This document shows positions 20,699 to 32,530 of a DNA stretch of 64,000 nt, one piece after another (position 1 is the stretch's first letter; each line of letters starts with the position of its first letter). The stretch covers positions 195,445,452 through 195,509,451 of the forward strand of contig CM022298.1 in assembly GCA_011799875.1 (NCBI GenBank). The letters are read 5' to 3'. A program made the translations under genes and the position numbers. The stretch is from Thinopyrum elongatum. Lineage: Eukaryota; Streptophyta; Magnoliopsida; Poales; Poaceae. A model generated the notes under the pieces. It was not told the origin of the DNA and did no database searches. It saw nothing but the letters and a program-made list of their open reading frames with translations.

Positions 20699-23600
20699 AT
20701 GACAAAAACCACCCTTTGCAATTGGGCCCCTTCTCTAGTCACTAAACAAATTCTCAAAGATTATGTGGATCAAGGTCTCTTGGCGACTCAGGAGGAGATT
20801 GGCTGGCGACTCAGCCAAGGAGAAAATGTCCCCAACCCCACTGAAGGAGAGGTGATAGTTTTTGCTGATCATAACCTCAGAGGCTTTACTCCGCCTGGAT
20901 CGAAATTTCTTCGGGATGTCTTGCACTATTTCAGTCTCCATCCTGAAGATATAGGCCCAAACTCTATAACAAACATCTGCCACTTTCAAATCTTTTGTGA
21001 AGTTTATTTGCAAGTAGAACCCACTGTTGCTCTCTTCAAGGAATTTTTCTATCTAAACCGCCATACTGAGTGCGCTAGCGGTCCGACTCAAGAACTAGGC
21101 AGAATCTCAATCCAGAGACGCAGAGACGGCTGCTTTCCTGCAGCTGTCTTGTTAAGCCATCCCAAGGGATGGGTAAAAACCTGGTTCTACTGCAAGAACA
21201 CCGCCCCAGCCAATGAGAATCCTCTGCCGCGTTATCGGGTTGATCGCCTCCCCATCAACTTTAACCTGCCAAGCCATCTTATTCCAGCTGAACATACTGA
21301 AGCACTCCAATATTATCCCAAGGTAACAGCTTTGTTAGCCAATGGACTGACCAGGGTTGACTTAGCCCGCTGCTGGGTCTCATGGAAAATTCTTCCCCTA
21401 AGTCGCCGGCCCAGTTTAATGTGCGAGTATTCTGGCGAGTCAGATGACCTCAACGATACAGTTCTGACAACTTTACTGCTGAGGTGGTCTTTCAAGCTTT
21501 GAACCCCTTACTCAGGGAGTCACAAGAAAATTGTAACAAGACAAGACTGTTACCTTTCTTCAAGCTTAACCCGGCCCCAGCTGTAAGCACTATTCTATGT
21601 CCGGTTTTAAATATTCTTGATTTTGTATTGTGTCTCACTTGTCAATCTTTTCTTATTACATAGCCCGACTCTGCTTTTTGGAAGAAGAAGATAAAGACAG
21701 TCATGGCCAAAGTCAGGACTGGCACAAAGTCTAAGAAGAGCAAACCAGTTGTTGTGATTTAGCCGGCTACTGTGGGCGAGTCAGCGGATGCTGATGAGCA
21801 GTCTGAGGTAGAACTTGACTCTCTTGGCCGCCTTTTTAATGACTTAGCTGACACTTCTTACTCTCAGGATGAGGGTGCATCAAGTCGGGCTGACAATCCT
21901 GAGGTAATTACCATATCTTCCGGCTCAGACTCGTCACCTCCAAAGAGAATCAGGCGGGTTGTCCGAAAAGTTTCATTTTATCATCCAGATGCTCATTTAG
22001 ACCCAAACTTTGTTTTGAAAAAGGCTCAACATGATATGAGACGTCAAACACGGAGCAGCGGCACTGAAGAATTGGTGGTCGGTTTAACTCATAACCCTTC
22101 TCGCAAGCGACAAAACGAGGTGTCGCACAGCCCAACTCTGCCTTTACCCAAAGCAGGCCTTATCAGACAACCCCTTAACCTGTCTAACTCAAATTACCAG
22201 GATTCATCACCGTCCTCAGGCGGCTCATCCTCCACTCAGCTACCAGCCTTTGTCATTAACCCAGGGTGAGTAATCATACTTGATAGCTTGATACCTTTAA
22301 TTTTTGTTTGTCATATATCTTTGACTCCTTTATTTCTGATCTCAGGGCTCAGGCAAAAAGTAAGAAACAAAAAGTGTGCGACTCTTCCAAGGTCCCTGAA
22401 GCCTCTGAACCGGAGAAACAGGTGTTGGAAACCCCTGAGGTTCACACCCAAAACCCTGAAGAACCTGACAACCAACAAAATGACCCGCCTCCACAGACTG
22501 ATGCAGCAGCTTCTGAGGCCATGGATACTGACACTAACCCGACAGATAGTCATGACCCGCCAAGTCATATTCCGTCTTCAACTCCTGTCAAACCAGTTGA
22601 AGAAATTCCTTCTGAGAAGAACACTGATGATATTGCAATCACTGGGGCGAGTTATAAGATGCCAGGAATCTCCAAAGTACTAGCTAAGCATACTGCTACG
22701 GAACAAACATGTTTATTCGAGAAAGGCAAGACAAAACTGGATTTGCAAAGCTATGCAGAGTTCAGTGCGAGCGAGTTACATGCAGGCTATCTAAGCCGCC
22801 TTTATACAAGCCGTGATATGGAAGCCGGCTTAGTAAACATGATGAAGCAACAATATGAGGTATGGATGAACTTAACCCCTCTCAGTCTTGTACATATATA
22901 CTCTTGTAGCCCCCAAGTCTTAAACATAGGAAAATCATTGAGTATGTTTGGGACTTATGAAGATTTCCAAAATGAAGCCCCCAAGGGCCGGCTTATCTTT
23001 ATAAGATGAGCCGGGTCTTTAAAATGACCACATAAAAAATCGCCTGTAGCCCCCAAGGGCCGGCTTATCTTTATAAGATGAGCTGGTTCTTCTGTATCTC
23101 AGGCTTAAAAAATCATCGTACATTAGCCCCCAAGTGCCAAGGATATTGCTTGCAATGTGCTTGGGACTTGAATATTTTTTACCATAACACAACTGCTCAA
23201 TGTTGATTCAATCAACTTAGCAATCGTTTGAATGACATTATTGTTTGTAACCCTTGGCAGGAAGCTTTAAGCCTGGGCGAGCCAAACATGGATGGCTTAA
23301 AGAAAAACTTGGAAACAGAACAAGCTGAACGCACCAAGGCTGAGTCAAACTTGAAATCTTCTTTGGAAAAGATTGAAAAGATCAAGGCCAACGATGATGC
23401 TGAAAGAGCCGCCTGGGACACTGAAAGGGCCAAGCTGTTGAAAAGAGCGGAAGACGCTGAGAACCAGTTGAAACCAGTGACTGAGGAATTGTCCAGCTTA
23501 AAGAGCCATATTTCCCAAATGACAGTCGCCATCTTTGGTAAGAAAATTCATTCAATGAATTAGAACCAATTGGCATAGCGACTTTTAAATTCGTACTCTG

Positions 23601-24243
23601 CCTGGCGACTCAACATCCTGGATTTGTTAACTCGCCTAACTTTTCTTGTCTTATATGCACGACAGGCGCCAGGAGTGCCAATCTTGGACAAAATATGCTG
23701 ATGAAGCTGAAGGCCGGCTATACTTTGATGGAAAATTTATATGCTGGCAGCCTTCGTACTCTCGTGGTTGTATCTAATGGTAAAAGACCAACACAACTTA
23801 TCAAAGAGGTGTTGGATCAACTGTCCACAGTGCCCAGTCAGATTGAAGAGCTGAAAAGATCAGCCGCCTATGCAGGAGCCATAGCCGGGTTAGACCAGGC
23901 AAAAGCTTATCAAACTGAGCTTGATCCTAAAGAAATGGCAGGCGGGTTCCCAGAATACAAGGATGACGGCTCTGCCTTCAATGAATCGGATTACACCAAA
24001 TGCATCAAGGAAATGCATCCCTTGGCGTGTAAACTTGCACAAGAACTGGATCTACAGATCTACCAGCCGTGTTATGATGGCAATAACAAACGAATCAAGT
24101 CGTCCTCATTTGACATTGTCGACCTGACTCCCCAAAGGCGTAACCATACCTTTGCCTCTGATATTGATCCTTCTACTATCATCAATGATGAAGCAACCTT
24201 CAAGGCCTTAACTAGTATAGACTGGACCTCGGATAATCTTTAG
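20699..24243 (+). pseudogene. Spliced antisense gene in the Tat element (Transposase_28/gypsy-type domain), slightly broken
   Basis: Starts at ATG 20699 and ends at TAG 24241-24243. Exons by reading-frame continuity and GT-AG borders: 20699-21582, 21664-22265, 22346-22859, 23261-23537 and 23666-24243; every junction keeps the frame. Exon 1 encodes a region with LFKEFFYLNRHTECASG, HPKGWVKTWFYCKN and RYRVDRLPINFN, which I recognise as the plant putative gypsy type transposon domain. Exon 2 is Ser/Asp-rich with a basic patch (PPKRIRRVVRKV). Exon 4 forms a coiled coil (EQAERTKAESNLKSSLEKI). Exon 5 is a conserved helical domain. A frame shift at about 21445-21455 and a TAG at about 21761 break this copy. 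The molecular role is unknown; antisense genes of this kind occur in other Tat elements. Confidence 0.75.
22977..23083 (+). repeat. Two 35-base direct repeats in an intron of the antisense gene
   Basis: A 35-base unit starting GCCCCCAAGGGCCGGCTTAT and containing TTTATAAGATGAGC lies at 22977-23011 and again at 23049-23083, nearly identical. Both are inside the predicted intron 22860-23260. Confidence 0.8.
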
Positions 24244-25410
24244 ATTTCCAACGAAGAACCGGCATAGGATGACCCGGGAACCACCAGCACAAGGCGCCAA
24301 GGTGATGTTAACCCGGCGGGATCTAACCCGGATGGCCCAGAGACCGGCTCAAAGGAGTGACATAACTCCTGAAAAACTTAGCTGAAAAACTTTTGGGCTC
24401 AGCTGTAGCCTTGTAATAGCTTAGTTAAAAACATTGTGCTTCCTTGTCATGCCTTCGAGCATGTTATGCCAACTGTTTGATCCAGCAGCTAAACTTCTTT
24501 GTATGCTTGATCTAGTCATATATGCATATCTTTTCTTGCAATATCTATGAATTTACTTGAAGTCTTTACATATAATCTGTAAAAGATCCATCAATTCTTG
24601 TACTGGCGAATTATAGTCGAAAACCAGGGCGGGTTAATAACCCAATGACTCATGGTCATAAAGATTTTAAACAGACCACTTGGCGGGTCATGGCTGCTAT
24701 AAACTCAATTTTGAGCAATATTAACCCGGACCTTCCTTGATCCAGGGACTTATAACCTTCATATGACGAAGAACATAAAATTGTTGTAAAAACAAGAAAC
24801 AGAGAATATATACATGTATATCTCAATACTTATAAGCCAGCTGTTAAAGCTCGACCGAATATCTCAATACTTATAAGCCGGCTGTTAAAGCTCGACCGAA
24901 TATCTCAATACTTATAAGCCGGCTATTAAAGCTCGGCCGAATATCTCAATACTAATAAGCTGGCTGTTAAAGCTCAACCGAAAGAATCTGGCCTTTTAAG
25001 GCTCAAATTCTTGCTTCCATGAAGCATGGCTTAAAAGCCTTGGTTTATCCTCACTATCAGTAAGCTGGCCCTCACATGACTTTAAACCACCGTTTTAACC
25101 TTGACAAGTTCAGGATCACAAAGGATTAGCTGTAAGAGTAAGGTGGGTCATCTTGTTCGGAGTAGCATCAAGCATACAGGCAGGTATAACCAATAATGTG
25201 GCATTTCGCTGGGTCAAAAGGGTTTTGTAAGCTAAACTCATCGAGTTGGAAGCCCCCTAGTGCCCTTATGATCAATTAATCAAGACTCATGCTCAGAAAA
25301 TATGAGATGAAATGACAGAGGCCCCGGTTCGGGGATGCCGGCTTTATTATTTTGATCATAAAAAGATATATACATTGACAAAAGTATGTACAATAGTGAG
25401 AGCCAGTGGC
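24244..25410. other. Convergent 3' region of element D
   Basis: Lies between the end of the antisense gene and the end of the polyprotein frame on the opposite strand. It would form the 3' UTR of the antisense transcript and part of the sense 3' region. It holds the 41-base tandem array described separately; I see no gene. Short motifs such as AACCCGCC and GGCGGGTTA recur through it and the rest of the element. Confidence 0.6.
24819..24982. repeat. Tandem array, four 41-base units
   Basis: Units at 24819-24859, 24860-24900, 24901-24941 and 24942-24982, each beginning TATCTCAATACTTATAAGCC and ending CCGAA. Units 1 and 2 differ by one base; unit 4 is the most diverged. Tandem arrays in the 3' region are common in Tat elements. 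Confidence 0.93.
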
Positions 25411-26578
25411 TCAATTATAGTAAGGCCGAAGATGAGCAATATTCCAAGGCCTGTTGGTCTCCTCCTCGGAGGTACGTGACTTCATGTGCTCACGTATGTC
25501 GATAAGATAATATGACCCATTGTTAAGGTTTTTTATGACCACAAAGGGCACTTCCGAAGGAGGTGAGAGCTTATGCATGCCTGTCTGATCTTGAATCAAA
25601 CGGAGCACTAAGTCGCCTTCCTGGAATCTTCGGCTTCTAACCGGCGGCTATGATAGTGACGCAGGACTTGTTGATAAATCGCCGAGTGAGCCGCCGCCTA
25701 ATCACGTTCTTCTTCCAAAGCATCAAGGGCGTCTTGACATGCCATTTCATTATCTGCTTCAACGTAAGCCGCCACCCTGGGCGAGTCATGACGAATATCG
25801 ATTGGAAGAACCGCCTCTGCGCCGTAAACCATGAAGAAAGGCATGTAACCTGTTGATCTGTTGGAGGTAGTCCTGATGCTCCAAAGAACTACAGGAAGCT
25901 CTTCGACCCAACAACCCAGAGTTTGCACCAAAGGTACCATGAGCAGGGTTTGATCCCTTCTAAAATCTCCTGGTTAGCACGCTCAGCTTGCCCATTGGAC
26001 TGTGGATGAGCTACTGAAGAAACATCAAGCTGGATGTGCTCTCTCTGACAAAATTCTTTCATAGCCCCCTTGGACAAGTTCGTCCCATTATCAGTAATGA
26101 TACTGTGAGGATAACCAAAACAAAAAATCAGTTTTTTAACAAACTGAACAGCAGTTGCCGCCTCACAATTGCTTACAGGCTCAGCTTCCACCCACTTTGT
26201 AAACTTATCAACCGCTACCAGCAGGTGAGTCTTCTTATCCTTGGACCGCTTAAAAGGCCCAACCATATCAAGCCCCCAGACTGCAAACGGCCAAGTTATT
26301 GGGATCATTCATAGTTCCTGAGCCGGCACATGAGCCTGTCTTCCAAATTTCTGACACCCATCGCACTTACGCACAATATCCTCAGCATCAGCATGAGCCG
26401 TCAGCCAGAAAAAACCATGCCTAAATGCCTTAGCCACTAGAGATCGTGACCTGGCATGATGACCACAATCACCTGCATGAATTTCATGTAAGATCTCAAG
26501 GCCTTCTTCAGGGGAGACACAACGTTGGAACACACCAGTCACACTGCACCTGTGTGACACGCTATTGACTATAGTCAT
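25411..26578 (-). pseudogene. Integrase of element D (broken)
   Basis: Zinc-binding region with HEIHAGDCGHHARSRSL and KCDGCQKF (about 26330-26490), then the catalytic core: GLDMVGPF, SIITDNGTNL and NGQAERANQEI supply the D, D and E residues. The C-terminal part continues with VYGAEAVLPIDI (about 25800) and ends in NIAHLRPYYN at 25411. A stop between the zinc region and core (near 26309), a frame shift at about 25889-25940 and another between 25698 and 25608 inactivate it. The active-site residues themselves are present. Confidence 0.88.
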
Positions 26579-26644
26579 GGACTTAGACCGCCTGGTGATC
26601 TGCCTTGCCAGATTTTCATCTTCTGGTAACTCGCCCCGGGTCAG

Positions 26645-28606
26645 TTAAGCTAAATAAGGGAGCGTCCAATCAGGAATAGCATGTAGAGCCGCCACCAACT
26701 CCCCCTCTGGGTCAGGAATAGAAAGATCTTCCTCTAAAGGCAACTTAACCGAAGGGTTGTGCAACACATCAAGGAACACATTGGGTGGAACCGGCTTGCG
26801 CTGAGACCCAAGTGGAGACAATGCATCAGCTGCCTCATTTTTCCTGCGGTCTATGTGATCCACTTGGTACCCCTTGAAGTGACCAGCAATATTATCGACT
26901 GCCTGACGATAAGCCGCCATAAGCGGGTCTTTAGAATCCCCCTTCCCTGAAACCTGCTGTGCAACAAGATCTAAGTTGCCCAGGCATCTAACCCGGCTCA
27001 AGTTCATCTCTTTGGCCTTGGGGAGCCCATGTAACAAGGCCTCATACTCAGCTGCATTGTTAGTACAAGGGAACATGAGCCTTAAGACATAACAAAATTT
27101 ATCACCTCTTGGAGATTCCAAAATGACTCCAGCCCCCGAGCCTTCCAACTGCCTAGACCCATCAAAATGTATGGTCCAATATGTATTGTCAGGCTTCTCC
27201 TCAAGTGCTTGCAGCTCTGTCCAATCATTAATGAAATCTACCAAAGCCTGAGATTTGATGGACGCTCTAGGTACATACTTAAGATGACGTGGCCCCAGCT
27301 CAATGGCCCACTTAGCAACCCAGCCGGTAGCCTCTCTGTTTTGAATTATGTCGCTGAGTGGAGCAGAACTAACCACTGTGATCGGATGTCCAAGGAAATA
27401 ATGTTTAATCTTGCGGCTGGCCATGAACACCCCAAACACTAGCTTCTGCCAATGTGGGTATCTTTGCTTGGACTCCGTGAGTACTTCACTGACATAATAA
27501 ATCGGGCGTTGGACTGGATACTCCTTACCCGCCTCCTTGCGTTCCACAACAACTGCCATGCTGACTGCTTTATTATTAGCCGCCACGTACAGGAGCAAAG
27601 GCTCTTTGTCTATGGGAGCCGCCAAGGCGGGCGGCTCAGCCAACTGCTTCTTGAGTGCCTCAAACGCCCCGTTAGCAGCATCACTCCAGACGAAGTGATC
27701 AGTCTTCTTCATCATCTGATAAAGGGGAATCGCCTTCTCTTTGAGGCGGCTTATAAACTGCCTCAGAGCTGCAATACGACCCGCCAAACGTTGAACATCA
27801 TTAATGCACACTGGCTTAGAGAGAGAAGTAATTGCCTCAATCTTTTCTGGGTTAGCTTCAATGCCCCGCTCTGAGATCATGAAACCTAACAACTTGCCTG
27901 CTGGCACTCCAAAAACACACTTGGCCGGGTTAAGCATCATCTTGTACACCCTGAGATTGTCAAAGGTCTCCATGAGGTCATCAAGTAAGGTTTCCTTCTT
28001 CCTTGACTTAACCACAATATCATCCACATAGGCATGAACGTCTTGACCAATCTGCTTGTGAAAACAATTCTGAACACAACGCTGGTAAGTCGCCTAGGCA
28101 CTCTTGAGCCCAAAAGGCATAGACACATAACAGAAAGCTCCAAAGGGGGTGATAAAAGTTGTCTTTTCCTGATCTTCCACTGCCATCTTAATCTGATGAT
28201 AACCAGAATAAGCGTCCAGAAAGCATAAACTCTCACAACCCGTCGTGGCATCAATGATTTGGTCAATGCAAGGGAGAGCAAATGGGTCAGCTGGACATGC
28301 CTTGTTAAGATTTGTGTGATCAACACACATACGCCAAGTGTCGTTCTTCTTAAGCACAAGCATCGGGTTAGCCAGCCACTGAGGATGGAAAACCTCAACT
28401 ATGAACCCGACATCTAGGAGCCGGGCCACTTCTTCCCCAATAGCCTTACGCCTCTCTTCATTCAAACGACGAAGGAATTGGCGAACATGTTTCATCTTAG
28501 GATCAATATTAAGTCGGTGCTCAGTGAATTCTCTCGATACACCTGGCATATCAGAAGGCTTCCATGCAAAAATGTCCCGATTCTCACGGATGAACTCGAT
28601 GAGCAT
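26645..28606 (-). pseudogene. Reverse transcriptase - RNase H - second RNase H of element D (broken)
   Basis: Reverse transcriptase motifs: ANPMLVLKKNDTWRMCVDHTNLNKACP, FLDAYSGYHQIKM, FCYVSMPFGLKSA, and the catalytic box HAYVDDIVVKSRK. A TAG at 28094-28096 sits between the last two. The first RNase H follows (LLLYVAANNKAVSMAVV; the usual catalytic Asp position reads VAAN, so it looks degenerate). A second, plant-type RNase H starts at WTIHFDGSRQLEGSGAG and runs through NNAAEYEALLHGL, CLGNLDLVAQQV and RRKNEAADAL. The usual GDS Asp of that domain reads GN here, probably a substitution. Two RNase H domains place the element in the Tat lineage. Confidence 0.88.
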
Positions 28607-28612
28607 GCTTTC

Positions 28613-29320
28613 CTATTTAGGGTCCATCCCTGTCCCAATGGTGAACTGCTGAGAAGAGTCGCCAGGGACAAAGTCAACTTGCTGTGTATCCTTCGCCAAC
28701 TTAAATTTGAGGGGCGGTTCAGACTCTGTGGTGGGTTTCTTTAGAGGGGTCATATCAGCCGGGTCAACATTGTCCTTATAGTACTTGAGCTCTGCAGTGG
28801 CACAAGCCGCTTCTGCATAAGCAGCATCACCTTCCTCACACTCGAGGGCGACTTTCTGATCACCATGTACCGTAATTGTCCCCTTTGGCCCTGGCATCTT
28901 AAGCTGCAGATAAATATAACAAGGGCGGGCCATAAACCAAGCATAAGCCAGCCGTCCAAACAAGGCATGATATGGACTCTTGATTTTGACCACCTCAAAC
29001 CACAATGTCTCTGTTCTGTAATTGTACTCATCACCAAAGGCCACTTCAAGTGATATCTTTCTAACAGGGTAAGCCGACTTGCCAGGCACCACGCCATGGA
29101 AAACTGAGGAGGACGGCTTGAGATCCTTGTCAGTCAAATTCATCCAGCTAAAAGTATCATAGTACAGTATGTTGATGCTGCTTCCACCGTCCATAAGCAC
29201 CTTGGTGAACTTATAACCACCCACCTGGGGGGCCACCACAAGGGCTAGATGACCTGGGTTATCAACCCGAGGCGGGTGATCCGCCCTGCTCCACGTTATC
29301 GTGTGCTCAGACCATCTCAA
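28613..29320 (-). pseudogene. Aspartic protease of element D
   Basis: Contains GGYKFTKVLMDGGSSINILY, the protease active-site signature typical of Tat elements (D-G-G-S), followed by AFGDEYNYRTETLWFEVV and YHALFGRLAYAWFMA. Lies between gag and reverse transcriptase. It is not in the same frame as gag and ends in a stop at 28613 just before the polymerase segment, so it is part of a broken polyprotein rather than a stand-alone gene. Confidence 0.85.
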
Positions 29321-29360
29321 ATACTGCGGAACAGCTGGCTCTACTGCATGAACCGCCTGC

Positions 29361-31905
29361 TTATGAACCTTCTGGTCCCGTTTGCAAAGACTTGTAGTGA
29401 AGACGTGGTATTGACCACGCCATTGAGCTGCTTAGGGTTACTCTGATACCCTGACTGATTATCCTGCTGATGGTTCCCATGACCAGACTGTTGATTTCCC
29501 TGGTTCTGCTAATTGGAGCTTGAGCCGCCACCACCAAAGTCGGCGCCTTGCGACCAGGGGCCTGACCGCCGGGCAGCCCATTACCGTTACCATGATGCCG
29601 TGAAAACCCTTGATTCCTGAACTCCTTCATAACATAACAATCCTTCCAAGCATGTTTGGATGGCTTATTTTTATAACTATGCTTGGGACAAGGGCCATTA
29701 AGCATCTCCTCAATACTCTGTGACCTTCCTGGATTGAAGGGCGGCATGCCATTGCCATCACGATGCTGATCCTTGTACCAAGTGTTGGTATTAGCAACCA
29801 GATCTGACCCGCTGCCAGGGTATTTTCGCTTGCTGCCGTTACTCTGGTTATTGCCATTATGCCCTGCCACATTCTGCTGCTGGCCCTTGCCACCATCATT
29901 TTTCTTACCCCTATTGGATTTATCATCATCTGAACTTGGGTCCTTTGTGCTATCAGAGTCTGCATATTTGGTGAGAGCACTCATAAGGTCACCCATATCC
30001 TGACACTTACGCTTGAGCCACCCAAGCTTCTGTTTAAGAGGCAAGAAATGATAGTTCTTTTCTATAATCAGAACTGCCCGAGCCGCCGCGATGTTGTCTG
30101 AAGAATGGATGATAGCTGAAACCCGCCGGACCCAATGATGGGTCGACTCATCTTCACGCTGTACACAATGATCCAAATCAACAATGGTCAGTGGCTGCTT
30201 ACATGTTCCTTGATTTTTTTTGATAAAACGCGCCTTTAACTTGGCCCATGAGCTAATAGAATTAGGAGGCAGGCCTTTCAACCACGTGCGTGCAGGTCCT
30301 TCCAACATCATGGTGAAATATTTGGCACACACTGCATCACTAACCTCCAACATATCCATGGCTAACTCATAACTCTCGATCCAACCCGCAGGCTCCAGAT
30401 TAGCTGTATAATTAGGTATCTTATGGGGACCCTTGAAATCCTTAGGCATACGCTCATTGCATAGGACCGGCACTAGACACAGCACTCCAAGACTCCTAGT
30501 GCTTAAACCGGCTTCTGCTGAAGTTGAAGGAATCACAGGGGGCGACTCATAAGCCCCCTGGTTTGCTGCCTCCGCCTCTGGACGGGCTCTCGCACCATCC
30601 ACGAGCGCTTGAGCAGCGCCCCAGGGATCAGGCAGGTTGACATTGGGTGGGTTTCAACACCGCTCACTGCTGGAGACTACGGGAGACTCAATCCGCCGGC
30701 TGTAACTACGGCTCGGGCAAGGAGTCGAGTGCACACGATCGCGACTGTATGAATAAGAGGCCTGCTACCCAATGGCTTTCTGCAGGAGCTCGACTGCGTT
30801 CCGTGTTTCCACCGCAACTGGTGACTCGCCAGTAATAGGAATTGCCACTAACCGGGTCACTGCCGCTACCATGTTATCCACCGGGTTAGAAAAGTGCCCT
30901 AGTGGTGTCAGGAAATGTTGCGGCGGCGTCTGATTGGGGGGCGGGTTGGGTGCTGGCTCTTCCCTCCGTACTGGCTCAAGCTGACTAGTTTGAGCCGCCA
31001 CCCGACTTCCTGGCATCTCCGGGTTTAACTGGGGGTTCACTCGGGCATCTGGAGTGCTTGGTCCTGCTCCAGGAGTGTCAAACAAACGCCTCGGGTCATA
31101 CGTCAACGGTAGGCAACTCTGGTGCCTTCCCTGGAATACCGCATTGGATGCATTCTGGTCCAGATTTAAGCGCCAAGCCTCTGCCCTCACATGCTCTGCC
31201 TCTGCGTCAATCTGAGCCTTCAGCGCAACTGCCTGGATGTTCTCAGCCGCGATATCCTCTTGGGCCTTGGTTATCTCCACACGAATCTTTGCAATCTCCG
31301 CATTGCGCTCTGCCTGATTCGCCGTAGTAACCTATGTTGCCAACAAAGCTGTCAAGGTGCCCATGAGATCCAACAGTACCTGAGTCGGTGGCCTTGCTGA
31401 GCTAGATCCACCAACCCTTGTGGCAGCCGGGTCAGAAGTTGTTGCAGCCGTCGTTGAAGAGTTGAGAGTCGGCCCTATGCCAACCATGAAGATAGCAGCC
31501 CTGCACGGCGGCTCATAAGGGTCCGGAATACTGTGGCCATCGGAAAAATCCCCCAAGCCCGCCGTCTTGAAGCTGATAGATGGACTCCGTCTCTCCAGTC
31601 GAGGACTCATCGCCTGAGTAGACCTAAGTCTCTCCTCCAGATGCGGAATCATTCACAAGCTCCATGCCTTGCGTGAAGCCTACGAAAACATGTTTCCACC
31701 CGGCTTGGACCCGGGCAGGTTGTATGCACCGAGCCAGCTCGATGATGTCGGTGCAGATGTCCGACTCAGGCTTTGATCCGCCAATCTTGCCGATGAAGAC
31801 ATGGATTCCGCTGAAGGGGACCCGGTACCCGTACTCGATTGAGTCGGCCTCGGGGCCCCAGTCAGCATCATTGATGTAGAGCTTGCCGCGACGACTCTTG
31901 GTCAT
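29361..31905 (-). pseudogene. Gag of element D (broken)
   Basis: Starts at ATG 31905 (MTKSRRGKLYINDADWGPEAD), 68 bases inside the primer-binding site. A frame shift near 31630 leads to a Ser/Thr/Pro-rich stretch, then stops break the frame near 31330 and 30765. The gag core lies at about 30000-30480 (GWIESYELAMDMLEV, MLEGPARTWLKGLPPNSI and SSWAKLKARFI). The C-terminus is Asn/Gly/Lys-rich and has a Cys/His stretch CPKHSYKNKPSKHAWKDC that stands in for a zinc knuckle. Beyond about 29560 the reading frame is lost relative to the protease. Confidence 0.85.
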
Positions 31906-31972
31906 CCTGCCAACAGCTATCCTTCGATCCCTGAAAAGGAGCCCTTCAAGAACTCGAAACCACCGTGCGCTG

Positions 31973-31990
31973 GCCCCACGGTGGGCGCCA
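31973..31990 (-). promoter_or_regulatory. Primer-binding site, tRNA-Lys type, element D
   Basis: The minus strand reads TGGCGCCCACCGTGGGGC, 18 of 18 bases complementary to the 3' end of plant tRNA-Lys(CTT) as I recall it, two bases inside the LTR. Confidence 0.9.
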
Positions 31991-31992
31991 AC

Positions 31993-32530
31993 TGTCGTGG
32001 TTTTTTCACGGCAGATGTCCTAGGGTTAGGACTTAAGCGTGAAGCCATCGCAACGGTGATTAGCTTGTCGGGGTTGAGCGGGACGAAAGACACAGGTACC
32101 CAGGTTCGGCCCCTAACGATGGAGGTAAAAGCCTACTCCTACTCTTGTTACTATTGCTTGATTATCGATTACAAGGGAGTGAATCGCTTAACCTAGCTAT
32201 TGATTGATTGTAACCTGTCCATACTATGCCGGGGACTTGCCTTTATATACAGGTGGAGGCTGCCGGCTTACAAGAGTCCGGGTCGGGTTATGATACGTGA
32301 CCGAGCCCTACTCTAAGTCGTCTTGCTTTACAAGGTAAGTCATTACATGGCGGGTTACACCCCCGGGTTACCTTCTGACCTTGGATTCTAAGTCGGCCCA
32401 TCTATGAGCAGCCCTCCTTAATAGTGCGCCCTGTCCATCTTGGCCCATCTGAGGCTCGGTTCCGTAAGTCGCCAATAATCTGACCCGACGCTATTAGGGC
32501 GGGTTATATCATGGGGTTACATCCCCAACA
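31993..32530 (-). repeat. 5' LTR of element D
   Basis: Starts TGTCGTGG and ends CCCCAACA; partner of 19166-19705. The primer-binding site directly to its left proves it is the 5' LTR of a minus-strand element. Confidence 0.92.

Larger units (their letters stand above)
19166..32530 (-). mobile_element. Element D: Tat-lineage Ty3/gypsy retrotransposon with antisense gene
   Basis: A 13.4 kb element on the minus strand with two LTRs of about 540 bases (19166-19705 and 31993-32530), a tRNA-Lys primer-binding site, gag, protease, reverse transcriptase, RNase H, a second plant-type RNase H and integrase. Two RNase H domains in tandem and the protease motif MDGGSSINILY are marks of the Tat lineage. 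A spliced gene on the plus strand fills the 3' region (20699-24243), as antisense ORFs do in Grande-like Tat elements. The polyprotein frame is broken several times. Terminal target duplications GAGGC/GAGGT flank it. Confidence 0.9.

Noticed and set aside
24820..24985. CRISPR-like array
   Set aside because: The four 41-base units are head-to-tail with no unique spacers; a tandem repeat in a plant retrotransposon.
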